Part shown: in pieces, positions 33,232-43,389 of the stretch | Layout of the letters: the number at the start of each line of letters is the position of its first letter | How positions within the stretch are numbered: position 1 is the first letter of the stretch | Assembly: GCF_015207755.1 (NCBI RefSeq) | Contig: NZ_JADEWH010000001.1 | Span: forward strand, 1 to 64,000 | DNA length: 64,000 nt | Direction of reading: 5' to 3' | Source of the DNA: Nodularia sp. LEGE 06071 | Lineage (GTDB): Bacteria > Cyanobacteriota > Cyanobacteriia > Cyanobacteriales > Nostocaceae | The notes under the pieces: generated by a model | Told to the model about the DNA's origin: nothing | What the model saw: the letters and a program-made list of their open reading frames with translations, nothing else | The model's database searches: none | Made by a program: the position numbers and the translations under genes

Positions 33232-33720
33232 ATGAAAAGACTTGCTAATTTATTTTTTCAACCTAGCCGACAACATCTATTTCCCCGGAGTCTACTTTTC
33301 AGCATTCTGACCACAGCTAGTTTAGTTACCAGCAGTCTGATATTCAGTTCCCACGCCGATGCTCAAACGCCTGCGGCTAACAATTCAGTTAACAATACTG
33401 ATATTACCAACTACGCCCAAGCTGTGTTGGCTATGGAAACACCGCGTCAACAGGCTTTTGATGAGATTAAGAAACTAATTGGGGGCGGAGAAATACCCAA
33501 AATTATTTGTAACGATCCCAACAGCATGAACAAGCTACCACGGCCAGCTCAAAATATCGCCGTAACTTACTGTAATCGCTCTCTCAAAATAGTTGAAGAT
33601 AATGGTCTCAGTATTGACCGCTTTAACAAAATTACTGTAGAGCTACAGAATAACAATAACTTAAAAAGACAAGTTTACAATACATTGATCCGCCTGCAAA
33701 AAGCTCCAGAAGCTCGGTAG
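33232..33720 (+). CDS. DUF4168 domain secreted protein
   Basis: A 162-residue protein with a signal peptide: Arg/Phe start, hydrophobic stretch (LLFSILTTASLVTSSLIF) and likely cleavage after SSHADA near residue 44. The mature part has the DUF4168 pattern ITNYAQAVLAMETPRQQAFD, a Cys pair (IICND...TYCNRS) that could form a disulfide, and RFNKITVELQNN. The function of this family is unknown; it is expected in the periplasm. The hairpin at 33737-33760 follows. Confidence 0.85.
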   Translation: MKRLANLFFQPSRQHLFPRSLLFSILTTASLVTSSLIFSSHADAQTPAANNSVNNTDITNYAQAVLAMETPRQQAFDEIKKLIGGGEIPKIICNDPNSMNKLPRPAQNIAVTYCNRSLKIVEDNGLSIDRFNKITVELQNNNNLKRQVYNTLIRLQKAPEAR

Positions 33721-33736
33721 AGGCAATTCCCCAAAA

Positions 33737-33760
33737 TACCCCCGGATTATGCCGAGGGTA
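33737..33760 (+). terminator. Hairpin after the DUF4168 gene
   Basis: TACCCCCGG and CCGAGGGTA pair over 9 positions with one mismatch and a 6-base loop, 17 bases after the stop. No T-run follows, so termination is uncertain. It lies between convergent genes. Confidence 0.45.
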
Positions 33761-33795
33761 AGGATTAGTTATGGATGATGACAAACTAATAACTA

Positions 33796-35424
33796 TTAAT
33801 CATTTTCAGTTTCATCCATTAAGTGTTTCACCTCTTCACGAGAGATTTTCACTTTTTTACCATCGAACTTAGTCAAAGTAAAGAAGTTATCTTCATTATA
33901 GGTAAGTGACTGATCTTGCAAAAGTCCAATTGCTATTTGTTCACCTAGTTTGACTGATTCAGTATAGTCACTGCGCCAGTGAACACCAGCACCATCACGA
34001 CCAAGTGAAATGTTAGCAGCAACTTTGTTCAATTCACCACCTACAGTCAGTTTTTCGGCATCAGCGCCAGTGTATGCCATTAGCTCAGTACCGTCATGAT
34101 TAGGAACCACTGGATGGGGAATCTGCCAAGATTCGTCAAACCAAGCTTTGAGAATTGTCACACAAGCACCAGCTACAGTAGCGTGTCCAGCACCATAGGC
34201 GGGATGGGTAGGAGAACCTTCGGGGAATGCCATTGGTAGCAAAGAAGTCCCATAGTGGTTTTCAACTTTTGCCAAAGCACTGGAATTCAAAATCTCCTGA
34301 TTAATCGGATATTTTGCCTTGCCTTTGCGATGGTTATGAACTAGTCCACCAAAGGCTTCTGGGCGCAGGCGGCGATGCACAGACCACTTTTGGAACCACA
34401 CAGCTTTTAACGCCCTGGTTGCAACTTCAGTCACCAAACTCAGGATGTGTGGGTCACCGAACGTACCAAATCCCATTTGATTCTGTGACTTCTTGTAGGG
34501 GTTACCCTCATCGACTGGAGCCTTGATGTCTAACAGAATCAAACAAGCGTTCAGGTAAGCTTCGTAGAGAGCATCAACGTGGACATACTGACCAATATCT
34601 CGGATGTTGCGGATATAGCGGGGTGTAGGATCGAATTTATCTTTACCTATTGGATCTGAATCACCGTTCTGCACATTTAGCCAGTCGTCGTAATCAGTCA
34701 AATAATTGATATCTGGTAAAACAGTTTTCTGTCTTTGAGAAATTGTCAGGGAACCGTAGGGAATATCCTTGAGCAAAAACTGGGAAATGTAGGGGCCAAC
34801 TAAATCACCAGCATAATTACCTCGAAAAAGGGTCTCTGGGGTGACACTTGCGCCAACTTTTGGCCCACGAAAATCGGAGAATTTGGATAAGTCTGCTGCT
34901 GCTTCCTGCACTAGAGGCTTTTGGCTAAAGTCAGTGAAGTTGATATCCCGTAACAACGCCATCCAGTAAATTTCCGCCATTTCCCCGGAGTTTAGTGGCG
35001 AATCAATGCGGGGGGCTGGAGGTATGGCGAGTGCGCGACCGTCAGGGCCTTGTAGGTCAAAACTTAGTCCGGCTTGAGGATTAGTCAATTTTCTTCCTTG
35101 GCCCAGAGGAATAGCCTCAAAGTCTTGTGGTTTGCCACTTTCCAGTGCTTTGAGTAGGGATTTGTAGGCTTTGGGGTCTACTTCGCCCAGTTCATTGTGT
35201 GGCAAACCTTTAGAGAAGTTAGCAATATAGTTAGGAGTCCCATCTGCACCCAAATAATCCTGTTCTTCACCATTACAAACATGATCTTCAATACCTCTGT
35301 TAAAAGCAATTTGTGCGGCTTCACGGCGGATTTTGCGAGATGATCTCTGCCGTTGTTTATTGTTCTCAGGGCCAAGCTCTTGACAATCTGGACGTGAAGG
35401 ACGTGCTGGACGTTGGTTCTGCAT
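33796..35424 (-). CDS. Vanadium-dependent haloperoxidase
   Basis: A 542-residue enzyme. The start is ATG at 35424 (MQNQRPARPSRPDCQELGPE); the open frame continues 57 codons upstream without family resemblance. Vanadate-binding motifs of the PAP2/haloperoxidase fold are present: KWSVHRRLRPEAFGG, SPTHPAYGAGHATVAGAC and GRDGAGVHWRSDY. It oxidises halide with hydrogen peroxide, most likely bromide. No signal peptide is evident, so its location is uncertain. Cyanobacterial homologues are known. It is transcribed alone. Confidence 0.9.
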   Translation of the reverse strand: MQNQRPARPSRPDCQELGPENNKQRQRSSRKIRREAAQIAFNRGIEDHVCNGEEQDYLGADGTPNYIANFSKGLPHNELGEVDPKAYKSLLKALESGKPQDFEAIPLGQGRKLTNPQAGLSFDLQGPDGRALAIPPAPRIDSPLNSGEMAEIYWMALLRDINFTDFSQKPLVQEAAADLSKFSDFRGPKVGASVTPETLFRGNYAGDLVGPYISQFLLKDIPYGSLTISQRQKTVLPDINYLTDYDDWLNVQNGDSDPIGKDKFDPTPRYIRNIRDIGQYVHVDALYEAYLNACLILLDIKAPVDEGNPYKKSQNQMGFGTFGDPHILSLVTEVATRALKAVWFQKWSVHRRLRPEAFGGLVHNHRKGKAKYPINQEILNSSALAKVENHYGTSLLPMAFPEGSPTHPAYGAGHATVAGACVTILKAWFDESWQIPHPVVPNHDGTELMAYTGADAEKLTVGGELNKVAANISLGRDGAGVHWRSDYTESVKLGEQIAIGLLQDQSLTYNEDNFFTLTKFDGKKVKISREEVKHLMDETEND

Positions 35425-35849
35425 GATATGAGGTTCTTTGATAAATTTAATACAATCAGCAAACTGAATTAGTTGATCAGTAGATGCTATGAACCATCCC
35501 GATATGCTCTTATCTGAAAGATAAAAGTACTGCCTGGTAGCTATAACGAGGCTGTTTGACCTATCGAGAAAATAAAATAAATCTGGTTGTAACAATTACA
35601 AGTTATTCAAGTTGGGAAAGCACACACTTTTTTAAACTTGATTAACTGGCGTTGTTTGAACACATCTATATCTACCTATTGCGATCGCACCATTTCGGAA
35701 AGCTGGAGAATTTATTCCCAACAACCGCACCAAAAAGGGCGGTTACCACAACTATGTCCAAGATTAAAACTTTTTAACATTACGTTACAATAAATTCATA
35801 GAGAACAGCGCAAGCAAATCTCTCGCAGATTTATTCAAAGGTGTACGGC

Positions 35850-36974
35850 ATGAATGGCACAATTCGCGTTGGTAATCTCTTCGGGATTCCCTTCTATATC
35901 CATCCGTCGTGGTTTCTAGTTCTGGGCTTGGTAGCCTGGAGTTATAGCAGTGGACTGACGGCACAATTTCCCTGGTTATCTGGGGGATTAGCTTTAACAC
36001 TGGGATTGATGACAGCGTTGTTATTGTTTGCTTCTGTCGTCGCCCATGAATTAGGACATAGCTTTGTCGCAATTAGTCAAGGAATTGATGTCAAATCCAT
36101 CACATTATTTATATTTGGTGGCTTGGCTAGTTTAGAAAAAGAATCGGAAACCCCAGGGGAAGCTTTTTGGGTGGCGATCGCCGGACCCTTAGTGAGCCTC
36201 GTCCTCTGTGGTGTATTTACAGTCATTGGTGTCACTACCGCCGCCACAGGTGCAGCAGCAGCTATCCTTGGTGTTCTCGCTTCTGTTAACTTGGCATTAG
36301 CGTTATTTAACCTGATTCCTGGCTTGCCTTTAGATGGTGGTAATATCCTCAAGGCTGCTGTGTGGAAGATTACAGGCAACCCCTACAAAGGTGTATCTTT
36401 TGCCAGTCGAGTCGGACAAATATTTGGTTGGGTGGCGATCGCATCTGGTTTAATTCCCCTATTATTCTTTGGTAGCTTCGCCAACTCTTGGAACTTGTTA
36501 ATCGGTTTCTTCTTGTTGCAAAATGCCGGAAGAACAGCACAATATGCCAGAGTACAGGAAAAATGCACCGGGTTGACCGCAGCAGACGCTGTAACATTCA
36601 ACAGCCCCATTGTATCTGCCAATGATAGCCTCAGAGACTTTGCTGACCAACGAATTTTTAACAATCAAGACTGGAAAACATTCTTAGTCACTGATGAAGA
36701 CGGAAAATTAATCGGCGCAATTAACCTGAATGATTTGCGAACTATTCCCACAACACAGTGGACAGAAACCCCAGTCAGCGCAGTGATGAAATCCATTGAA
36801 CAATCTACCACAGTCAAATCGGATCAACCCCTGTTGGAAGTAGTACAGTTACTCGAACAACAAAAGTTATCTACCCTTTCTGTGATTCGTGACAATGGTG
36901 TACTGGTAGGAATTTTAGAAAAAGCAGCGATTATTCAGTTACTGCAAAATAAGACTCAACCTAATCCTGTATAG
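35850..36974 (+). CDS. Site-2 protease-family membrane metalloprotease with CBS domains
   Basis: A 375-residue M50 protease. The start is ATG at 35850 (MNGTIRVGNLFGIP); a GTG at 35841 adds three residues. The zinc motif H66E67LGH70 lies in the third membrane helix, and the second ligand motif is PLDGGNILKA. Several membrane helices span about 10-225, followed by two CBS domains (about 245-370) that may bind adenine nucleotides. It probably cuts a membrane-anchored substrate; which one is unknown. No PDZ domain is seen. It is followed by a good terminator. Confidence 0.88.
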   Translation: MNGTIRVGNLFGIPFYIHPSWFLVLGLVAWSYSSGLTAQFPWLSGGLALTLGLMTALLLFASVVAHELGHSFVAISQGIDVKSITLFIFGGLASLEKESETPGEAFWVAIAGPLVSLVLCGVFTVIGVTTAATGAAAAILGVLASVNLALALFNLIPGLPLDGGNILKAAVWKITGNPYKGVSFASRVGQIFGWVAIASGLIPLLFFGSFANSWNLLIGFFLLQNAGRTAQYARVQEKCTGLTAADAVTFNSPIVSANDSLRDFADQRIFNNQDWKTFLVTDEDGKLIGAINLNDLRTIPTTQWTETPVSAVMKSIEQSTTVKSDQPLLEVVQLLEQQKLSTLSVIRDNGVLVGILEKAAIIQLLQNKTQPNPV

Positions 36975-36999
36975 TTGTCTAGAAAAACTGAATAACTTC

Positions 37000-37030
37000 A
37001 AAACTCCCTCGGAATTTCTGGGGGGGTTTT
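37000..37030 (+). terminator. Factor-independent terminator after the site-2 protease gene
   Basis: AAAACTCCCTC pairs with GGGGGGGTTTT (11 bp, two G-T pairs) around a 9-base loop, ending in T4. Confidence 0.8.
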
Positions 37031-37067
37031 AAAATTAATTATTTCACGCAGAGGCGCAGATAGTTAG

Positions 37068-37742
37068 ATGTTTGAGAAACAACCAGAAGGTTTACAGCAA
37101 CGGGTAAAAGAATTAGCGACTCAAGCTATACAAGAATCAAATCCTACTGCATGGTTTGATGTTTTGTATAGTCAGTCTCAGGGTGATGTGACACAAATTC
37201 CTTGGGCTAAGTTAACTTGTCACCCTTATTTACAAGATTGGCTGACTATTAATCATACTCAAGGTGAGGGACATTCAGCGCTGGTGATTGGCTGTGGTTT
37301 GGGAGATGATGCAGAAGCTTTAGCAAACTTGGGATTTCAAGTCACCGCTTTTGATATTTCCCCCACGGCTATTGATTGGTGTCAGCAACGATTTCCTAAC
37401 TCTGCTGTAAATTATGTAGTTGCAGATTTGTTAAATTTACCTGCACAATGGCATCAAGCTTTTGATTTAGTTGTAGAAATCAGGAATATCCAAGCTTTAC
37501 CCTTAAGTATTCGCTCAACTGTGATTGCTTCAGTGGCTTCTGTAGTCGCAGTAGCAGGAACTTTATTAGTGATTAATCGGTTTCGAGAGACAGAGGTAGA
37601 ACCTGATGGACCTCCCTGGCCTTTGTCTAACTCCGAACTAGCCCAGTTTGCCGAATTGGGTTTGCAAGAAGTTAGCCGTGTTCTATTTTATGAGGGTGAA
37701 CGGGTTGATGTTCCACAACTACGGCTGGAATATCAGAAATAA
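37068..37742 (+). CDS. Class I SAM-dependent methyltransferase
   Basis: A 224-residue protein. The N-terminal part (FEKQPEGLQQRVKELA...WFDVLYSQSQGD) resembles thiopurine methyltransferase-like proteins. SAM motif I is ALVIGCGLGDDAEALA, with FDISPTAIDWCQQRFP and YVVADLLNLP as motifs II-III. The substrate is unknown. It starts 3 bases after a CACGCAGAGGCGCAGA repeat and a TAGTTAG spacer. It ends one base before the stop of the convergent gene at 37744. Confidence 0.82.
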   Translation: MFEKQPEGLQQRVKELATQAIQESNPTAWFDVLYSQSQGDVTQIPWAKLTCHPYLQDWLTINHTQGEGHSALVIGCGLGDDAEALANLGFQVTAFDISPTAIDWCQQRFPNSAVNYVVADLLNLPAQWHQAFDLVVEIRNIQALPLSIRSTVIASVASVVAVAGTLLVINRFRETEVEPDGPPWPLSNSELAQFAELGLQEVSRVLFYEGERVDVPQLRLEYQK

Positions 37743-37743
37743 T

Positions 37744-38145
37744 TTATTGAAATCGACAAGATATCTTAGGAGGAATACCCAACTGAATATCAATCACCAA
37801 ATCTTTTAAAATTGATATATAAGCTCCTTTAAGACGCTGATGGATACTCTTAGTCATTAAGACTGAATTGAGAACTGCAATAAGTAGTTTGTTATTTTTA
37901 TTCTCTGTAATAATCTGCCCAATTACTTCATCGTTAATGCTATCTATTGAGCCAATTAAAGAAGTATTTATGGTTGGTAATACTCCTGCTTCGATATTAA
38001 AGCTTACTACCCTGAATCCTAATTGTTCTACGACAGGAAGCAAATTATTAAATTCATCTATAACAGCATCGATTTTTTTTTGTGCAGCAGCCGTAACTTC
38101 TGCGGCTTGTTCCTGTGCTTGGTTAGTCAGTTTTTTAAAATCCAT
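37744..38145 (-). CDS. Hypothetical protein with an amphipathic, coiled-coil N-terminus
   Basis: A 133-residue protein. The N-terminal segment MDFKKLTNQAQEQAAEVTAA is Ala/Gln/Glu-rich and helical, then IDEFNNLLPVVEQLGFRVVS, and a C-terminal half with hydrophobic IISIL-type helices. No family is recognised. It reads as a soluble or peripheral membrane protein. Tail-to-tail with the methyltransferase with one base between. Confidence 0.6.
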   Translation of the reverse strand: MDFKKLTNQAQEQAAEVTAAAQKKIDAVIDEFNNLLPVVEQLGFRVVSFNIEAGVLPTINTSLIGSIDSINDEVIGQIITENKNNKLLIAVLNSVLMTKSIHQRLKGAYISILKDLVIDIQLGIPPKISCRFQ

Positions 38146-38354
38146 AAATTTCCAGTTAATACAACTAAATAGTAGGTTTTACTGCTGATTTTTTCATGAC
38201 CTTATCACATTAATCCATCTTGATCGAAAATCATAGCTGTTTTTGATTATTTTGTGATCTATGAAGCTCAATCACTTATCAGGAATTTTAATCACCCATT
38301 GACCAATAATTCCTGAATGATACAGTGCTTTTGATTTATCTGTGGAATCAATCC

Positions 38355-38380
38355 AAAATCTAAAATCTAAAATCTAAAAT
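38355..38380. repeat. Heptamer array (AAAATCT)3 at the lipB stop
   Basis: Three full copies and a partial. lipB is read in from the right and its last codons (NFRF) and TAG stop (38367-38369) lie in the array. Confidence 0.85.
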
Positions 38381-39044
38381 TCTTTGACTCGACTAATTCC
38401 ACGCCGAATACTTCCGCAAAAGATTGGGCTATATTAGGACGTACTTCTTCGCAGGTAATATCGGGAATCCATTCGGCTAAACTGGCTACAGGCTTATCAG
38501 CAATCCCACAGGGGATAATATGTTTAAAGCCTGACATATCCGGACAAACATTGAATGCAAATCCGTGCATGGTAATCCAACGACTGACTTTAATACCGAT
38601 CGCGGCAACTTTTCGCCCTTCTAGCCAAACACCAGTAAAACCCGGTAGGCGATCGCCTGTCAATCCATAAACTGCCAATACCCGAATTAATACCTCTTCT
38701 AGTTGCCGGAGATACCAATGCAGGTCTTTACAATAATATTGCAGATTTAAAATTGGATACCCCACAACTTGACCAGGGCAATGATACGTGACTTCGCCAC
38801 CGCGTTCAACTCTGTGGACATCGAATTTAGTTTTATCCAAATCTTTGAGAAATTCGGGATTGCTGCCTTGTCCCCAAGTATAGACAGGCGGATGCTCTAG
38901 CAAGATTAACACATCATCCAGACTAGGTTGCAGAATGCGCTCGGTGAGAAGCGATCGCTGCCATAAAAGAGCATCAGTATATGGCATCAATCCAGCGTTA
39001 AATAACAAACAACGTCTGCAATCTGTTTCGGTACTACGGATCAT
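38367..39044 (-). CDS. lipB: Octanoyl-[acyl-carrier-protein]:protein octanoyltransferase
   Basis: A 225-residue LipB; the start is ATG at 39044, while 13 further upstream codons look non-coding. It transfers octanoate from acyl carrier protein to lipoyl domains and the H protein of glycine cleavage. The signature [19 protein letters not shown], the Lys in [11 protein letters not shown] and the active-site Cys in HIIPCGI are present. The C-terminal NFRF and stop derive from the heptamer array at 38355-38380. It is monocistronic here. Confidence 0.9.
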   Translation of the reverse strand: MIRSTETDCRRCLLFNAGLMPYTDALLWQRSLLTERILQPSLDDVLILLEHPPVYTWGQGSNPEFLKDLDKTKFDVHRVERGGEVTYHCPGQVVGYPILNLQYYCKDLHWYLRQLEEVLIRVLAVYGLTGDRLPGFTGVWLEGRKVAAIGIKVSRWITMHGFAFNVCPDMSGFKHIIPCGIADKPVASLAEWIPDITCEEVRPNIAQSFAEVFGVELVESKNFRF

Positions 39045-39435
39045 GCCAAAAATCAACGGGTTTATTGACCAAATATATTGCAATTTACAGGATTTGGGTC
39101 AAGAAATGTCAAGCTATGCAAAGGATCTTAAAGGAACGTCAAACTCAGGTGCATTAGAGAATACAAAGTGCTACGTTGAATATATAACCTCAAAGGTGTT
39201 AGGAGGAACTGTCTGCATCAAGCATCACGCCAAACACAATCAGAACGAATGCACTGGCTGGTGAATCTCATAAATCGTTGAAACTCGAATTGGATCAAAC
39301 ATCCAACAGAGCGCAAACGTAGAAGCAGTACATTAAAATAGTTCAAAATTTGTTTTGGCGGTAGTGAAAGACCTTACCGCGACTTCTTTTCATACAAAAC
39401 AAATTCACATCAAATATATCAGTGGGAGAGTTTAC
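39045..39435. other. Long leader / intergenic region before hpf
   Basis: 391 bases between divergent lipB and hpf. Some open frames here have no family resemblance. GGGAGAG at 39424-39430 is the ribosome binding site of hpf. The homologous lrtA gene of other cyanobacteria is known for a long 5' untranslated region, so much of this may be transcribed leader. No further structure was identified. Confidence 0.5.
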
Positions 39436-40077
39436 ATGAAGCTTGTCATCCACGGCAAAAATATTGAAATCACCGATGCTATTCGGGAATATGTACATCA
39501 AAAAATTGAAAAAGCCGTTAGTCACTTTCAGAATATTACCAATGAAGTGGATGTGCATCTGAGCGTTGCCCGCAATCCTCGAATTACCACCAAGCAAGCG
39601 GCGGAAGTGACGATTTATGCCAATGGTAGCGTGATCCGTGCGGAGGAAAGCAGCGAAAACTTATACGCCAGCATTGACTTAGTAGCAGATAAAATTGCCC
39701 GTCAACTGCGGAAATATAAAGAAAAACTTCAAGATCAGAAAACTAATGCCCTACCCACAAATCAAGTATTAGTTCCCGAACCAGTAGCGGCAGATTTAAT
39801 TGGCGATCGCACTCCCGAACTACCAAACGAGGTTGTCCGAACAAAATATTTTTCTATGCCACCGATGACCGTTGCAGAAGCCACACAACAGCTGCAACTA
39901 GTGGGACACGACTTTTATATGTTCCACAACTCTGAAACTGGCGAAATCAATGTAGTTTACGAACGTAACCACGGTGGTTACGGTGTGATTCAACCCCGTA
40001 ATAGTAACGGACACACCAACGGCAAAAATGGCAATGGTAATCATGTTGTGGCTGAAAAAGCCCACTCGCATAAGTGA
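39436..40077 (+). CDS. hpf: Long-form ribosome hibernation promoting factor (LrtA)
   Basis: A 213-residue long HPF; the start is ATG at 39436 ([20 protein letters not shown]) with GGGAGAG upstream. The N-terminal S30AE/YfiA domain (1-100) binds the 30S subunit, and the C-terminal domain (about 145-195, [20 protein letters not shown], then [13 protein letters not shown]-like end) dimerises to make 100S ribosomes. A Gly/Asn-rich tail follows. The cyanobacterial homologue is LrtA, a light-repressed, stress-induced protein. The frame extends 27 codons further upstream, without support. Confidence 0.9.
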   Translation: MKLVIHGKNIEITDAIREYVHQKIEKAVSHFQNITNEVDVHLSVARNPRITTKQAAEVTIYANGSVIRAEESSENLYASIDLVADKIARQLRKYKEKLQDQKTNALPTNQVLVPEPVAADLIGDRTPELPNEVVRTKYFSMPPMTVAEATQQLQLVGHDFYMFHNSETGEINVVYERNHGGYGVIQPRNSNGHTNGKNGNGNHVVAEKAHSHK

Positions 40078-40142
40078 GGATAGTCTCTACTTTAAATCAG
40101 CATAAAAGCCAAAACCCTACCCCCCTAAAATAAGTTTTAGCG

Positions 40143-40167
40143 ACCCTCTTCTTACTAAGGAGAGGGT
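40143..40167. terminator. Hairpin ACCCTCT...AGAGGGT
   Basis: A 7-bp perfect stem with an 11-base loop, 65 bases after hpf. The surrounding words are a common cyanobacterial dispersed motif. It lies between convergent genes and may terminate either, though there is no T-run. Confidence 0.45.
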
Positions 40168-40243
40168 TTGGGGTGACAACCCCACAGGCTAAACGAAAAC
40201 TAATATTTTCCTCAAAACACATTTTGCATAATTTGGAAAATAC

Positions 40244-40678
40244 TCATCTGCGATTGCGACATTGTAGTGGGTAGCGATTACCACGCCATGTTGTCCAACC
40301 ATCTGCAATCTTAGTTTGACTGTTGTATTTGAGATACCAGTTATCTTGCTCTGCACCTAGATAACGAATACCTAAATCCTGTCTTTGTCTGCTAGAAAAA
40401 CGTTTTCCTAAATTAACCCACGCACTACCATTATCACTAAACCGTCCCAGAAGACGGACACCAGAAGTAGTAGAGCAAACATTACCATTGCAAGTAGTTT
40501 GTGGGTTATCTACTATTTTCCATTGCATTTGGGCTGGTCTACCGTCAATATTACAATCCCAAAGACCAAAGAACCACTCACCAGCAATCTGACTGGCTTG
40601 AGCATGACTAGATGTAAATACCAAACTTGCGGGAACAATCGCCAAGCCCAAAAGCCATTTTGTGACGTTTTTCATCAT
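40244..40678 (-). CDS. DUF6006-family secreted protein
   Basis: A 144-residue protein. The signal peptide MMKNVTKWLLGLAIVPASLV ends near SSHAQA (cleavage near residue 28). The mature part is Trp- and Arg-rich with conserved-looking WFFGLWDCNIDGRPAQMQW, CNGNVC and WYLKYNSQTKIADGWTTWRG. Four Cys in the mature part could form disulfides. The assignment to DUF6006 is from memory of the pattern; the role is unknown. Periplasmic or secreted. Confidence 0.65.
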   Translation of the reverse strand: MMKNVTKWLLGLAIVPASLVFTSSHAQASQIAGEWFFGLWDCNIDGRPAQMQWKIVDNPQTTCNGNVCSTTSGVRLLGRFSDNGSAWVNLGKRFSSRQRQDLGIRYLGAEQDNWYLKYNSQTKIADGWTTWRGNRYPLQCRNRR

Positions 40679-40812
40679 GCTCTACCAATACTTATCAGTT
40701 AATTTGTACCTTGTATTCACTCATATGTATCAGCATTGCTGTTTATGCAGCTAAGTGAACTACTCATGGTTACCTATGGCTGAACCATGAGCTTCTGTAC
40801 TCAGACGTTTTC

Positions 40813-41274
40813 TTAGTTAACCGCCAACTGTTGCAAAGTTTTCAGCGCTTCCTCAACATGACCTTTAAAATTCAACATTGAATCAAACACATACTGCACA
40901 ACGCCTTCCTTGTCAATCACATAAGTGACGCGACCGGGGACAAAACCAAACATTGCGGTTGCGCCGTATAGCTTCCGTACTTGGTCGCCTTTATCACTCA
41001 AGAGAGTAAAAGGTAAATTGTACTTCGCCGCAAATTTCTGGTGAGACTCGTTAGAATCTCCGCTAACGCCAATCACTTCAGCACCAGCCGTTTTAAACAC
41101 CTCGTATTGATCCCGGAAAGCACAGGATTCGGCTGTACATCCCGGTGTGTCATCCTTGGGATAAAAGTATAAAACCACAGCTTTTTGACCACGAAAAGCG
41201 CTAAGGCTGACTGTGGAACCGTTTTGGGCGCTGAGAGAGAAATCAGGCGCAGTATCACCAACTTTAACAGGCAT
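40813..41274 (-). CDS. Peroxiredoxin, BCP/PrxQ type
   Basis: A 153-residue thiol peroxidase. [17 protein letters not shown] has the peroxidatic Cys and the resolving Cys five residues later, the mark of the BCP/PrxQ subgroup. LYFYPK and [12 protein letters not shown] are the usual companions. It reduces hydrogen peroxide and organic peroxides with thioredoxin. No signal peptide. Same strand as the ABC-F gene, 20 bases downstream of its stop, so probably co-transcribed. Confidence 0.92.
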   Translation of the reverse strand: MPVKVGDTAPDFSLSAQNGSTVSLSAFRGQKAVVLYFYPKDDTPGCTAESCAFRDQYEVFKTAGAEVIGVSGDSNESHQKFAAKYNLPFTLLSDKGDQVRKLYGATAMFGFVPGRVTYVIDKEGVVQYVFDSMLNFKGHVEEALKTLQQLAVN

Positions 41275-41294
41275 ATTATTTCTTACCGATTTTA

Positions 41295-43226
41295 TTACGC
41301 GTCCATCTCAGCTAATTCTAACCACCGTTCTGTCGCCGTATCAATCGAGTGCTTGAGATTTTCCACTTGATCGTAGAGTTTCTGGACTTGGGTATAATTC
41401 CCAGGAGAGACATTTACCAAGGCTTTTTCGGCTGTGGCTTTCTCAGTTTCCAACTTGGAAATTTTCCCTTCTAACTGCTCAAATTCCCGCTTTTCCCAGT
41501 TTGAGAGTCTGCGGCGCTTCTTGTTTTCGGTGTCGGAAGATGAAGTTGCAACTTTTACCTCTTCCTTGGGTTTTTCCTTCGTATTAGCTGCTTGTTGCTG
41601 TTTTGTTTCTTCCTCCTCAGCTTTCCTATAGTCGAGATAAACTGAGTAATTACCTGGATATTGTCGCAGATTACCGCCCTCTTCCAAGGCAAAAATAGTA
41701 TCTACAGTCCGATCTAAAAAGTAGCGATCGTGAGAAACTGCAATTACACACCCAGCAAAATCTTCTAAATAATCTTCTAGTACCGCTAATGTCTGCACAT
41801 CTAAATCATTGGTAGGTTCATCTAAAATCAACACATTAGGCGCACCAATGAGAATTCGCAGCAAAAATAAACGGCGTTTTTCCCCACCAGATAATTTATG
41901 AATTGGCGCATACTGCTGGTTTCCCGGAAATAGAAACCGTTCTAACATTTGGGAAGCGGAAATTTGAGTTCCATCAGAGATTTTGACAAATTCGCCTTCT
42001 TCTTTGATATAGTCAATAACTCGCTGATTTTCGTCTACGGCTGAGAGTAACTCTTCTGAATGCTGGTCAAAATAACCGATGTGAATCGTAGTCCCAATTT
42101 CCACACTACCGGAATCTGGTTGAATGCGCCCGGTAATCATATCCATTAAAGTCGATTTACCAGTACCATTCCCGCCAATAATTCCAACGCGGTCTTCTGG
42201 ACTAAATTCGTAAGTGAAATCATTAATTAAGGTGCGTCCATCATAGCCTTTAGAAACGTTATTCAGTTCAATAACTTTTTTGCCCATGCGACGGCCGACT
42301 GTGGAAATATCAACTTTACCCTGAACTTGTTTAAATTCAGTTTCCCGCATACCTTGAATGCGTTGGATTCGGGCTTTTTGTTTGGTACTTCTAGCTTTTG
42401 GTCCCCGACTTAACCATTCTAATTCCCGACGGAGTACACCTTGATGTTTGCGTTGGCTACTAATTGCCGATTCTTCAGCTAAAGCTTTCTTTTCGAGGTA
42501 ATATGAGTAATTACCTGAATAAGTGTAAATATCGCCTCGGTCGATTTCAATAATCCGGTTTGTGACTTGATCGAGAAAATAGCGATCGTGAGTTATTAGC
42601 AAAAGTGCGCCACGAAAGCGATTTAAATAACTTTGCAGCCATTCCACAGACAGCGCATCCAGATGGTTGGTAGGTTCATCCATCAGTAAAATGTCTGGTT
42701 CTGATAATAAAGCTGTTGCTAAGGCGATGCGCTTGCGATAACCGCCTGACAAAGTACCAATAACAGCATCAAAGTCAGAAATTCCTAACTTAGTCAAGAT
42801 AATTTTGGCGTTGGTTTCCAGTTCCCAAGCGCCAGCAGTTTCCATGCGTTGCATTACCCCAGACAAGCGGGACATCAACTGACTATCTTCTGGATGGTGA
42901 ACAAGTTTGTGAGATAGTTCTTCATACTCACGGACTAAAGCTAAGTGTTCGCCACTGTCAGCGAAAATTTGCTCTAAAACCGTGTGATTTTCATCTAAGT
43001 CTGGCTGTTGTGGTAAATAAATTACTTTTGCACCAGAAGTAAAGGTAATTTGTCCGCTATCAATTGATTCTAGTCCGGCAATCATTTTTAATAAAGTTGA
43101 TTTACCAGAACCATTAGTGCCAATTAAACCGACTTTATCTGTAGTATCTAAGCTAAAACTGGCATCTCTTAAAATTTCTTTGATGCCAAAGTCTTTTTTA
43201 ACTGATTGTAGTGTAATATTACTCAT
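41295..43226 (-). CDS. ABC-F family ATPase (Uup/EttA-like)
   Basis: A 643-residue soluble double-ATPase. Walker A motifs GTNGSGKS and GGNGTGKS, signatures LSGGYRKR and LSGGEKRR, Walker B motifs [11 protein letters not shown] and [12 protein letters not shown] charged C-terminal coiled coil (about 550-640) is typical of the Uup subgroup. ABC-F proteins act on the ribosome and lack membrane domains. A GTCATT-type heptamer array (43234-43260) lies 8 bases upstream of the ATG. Confidence 0.9.
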   Translation of the reverse strand: MSNITLQSVKKDFGIKEILRDASFSLDTTDKVGLIGTNGSGKSTLLKMIAGLESIDSGQITFTSGAKVIYLPQQPDLDENHTVLEQIFADSGEHLALVREYEELSHKLVHHPEDSQLMSRLSGVMQRMETAGAWELETNAKIILTKLGISDFDAVIGTLSGGYRKRIALATALLSEPDILLMDEPTNHLDALSVEWLQSYLNRFRGALLLITHDRYFLDQVTNRIIEIDRGDIYTYSGNYSYYLEKKALAEESAISSQRKHQGVLRRELEWLSRGPKARSTKQKARIQRIQGMRETEFKQVQGKVDISTVGRRMGKKVIELNNVSKGYDGRTLINDFTYEFSPEDRVGIIGGNGTGKSTLMDMITGRIQPDSGSVEIGTTIHIGYFDQHSEELLSAVDENQRVIDYIKEEGEFVKISDGTQISASQMLERFLFPGNQQYAPIHKLSGGEKRRLFLLRILIGAPNVLILDEPTNDLDVQTLAVLEDYLEDFAGCVIAVSHDRYFLDRTVDTIFALEEGGNLRQYPGNYSVYLDYRKAEEEETKQQQAANTKEKPKEEVKVATSSSDTENKKRRRLSNWEKREFEQLEGKISKLETEKATAEKALVNVSPGNYTQVQKLYDQVENLKHSIDTATERWLELAEMDA

Positions 43227-43233
43227 AAAAATT

Positions 43234-43260
43234 AGTCATTGGTCATTGGTCATTAGTCAG
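43234..43260. repeat. Heptamer array (RGTCATT)n
   Basis: Close to four copies (AGTCATT, GGTCATT twice, AGTCAG) directly before the ABC-F start codon, related in sequence to the TTAGTCA array at 59216-59255. Confidence 0.8.
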
Positions 43261-43389
43261 TGTCTGTAAAATATCTCATCTTACCAAGACGGGAACATTC
43301 CAAGCGGTTTATTTTCTTTCACCCTCCAGGCTAAATCACAATCTTGTGACTAAATTCTCACACATTTGGAATGCTCCCAGGGACACTTA

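Noticed and set aside
35425-35595. N-terminal extension of the haloperoxidase
   Set aside because: 57 upstream codons without family resemblance or signal peptide character; Met at 35424 fits homologues better.
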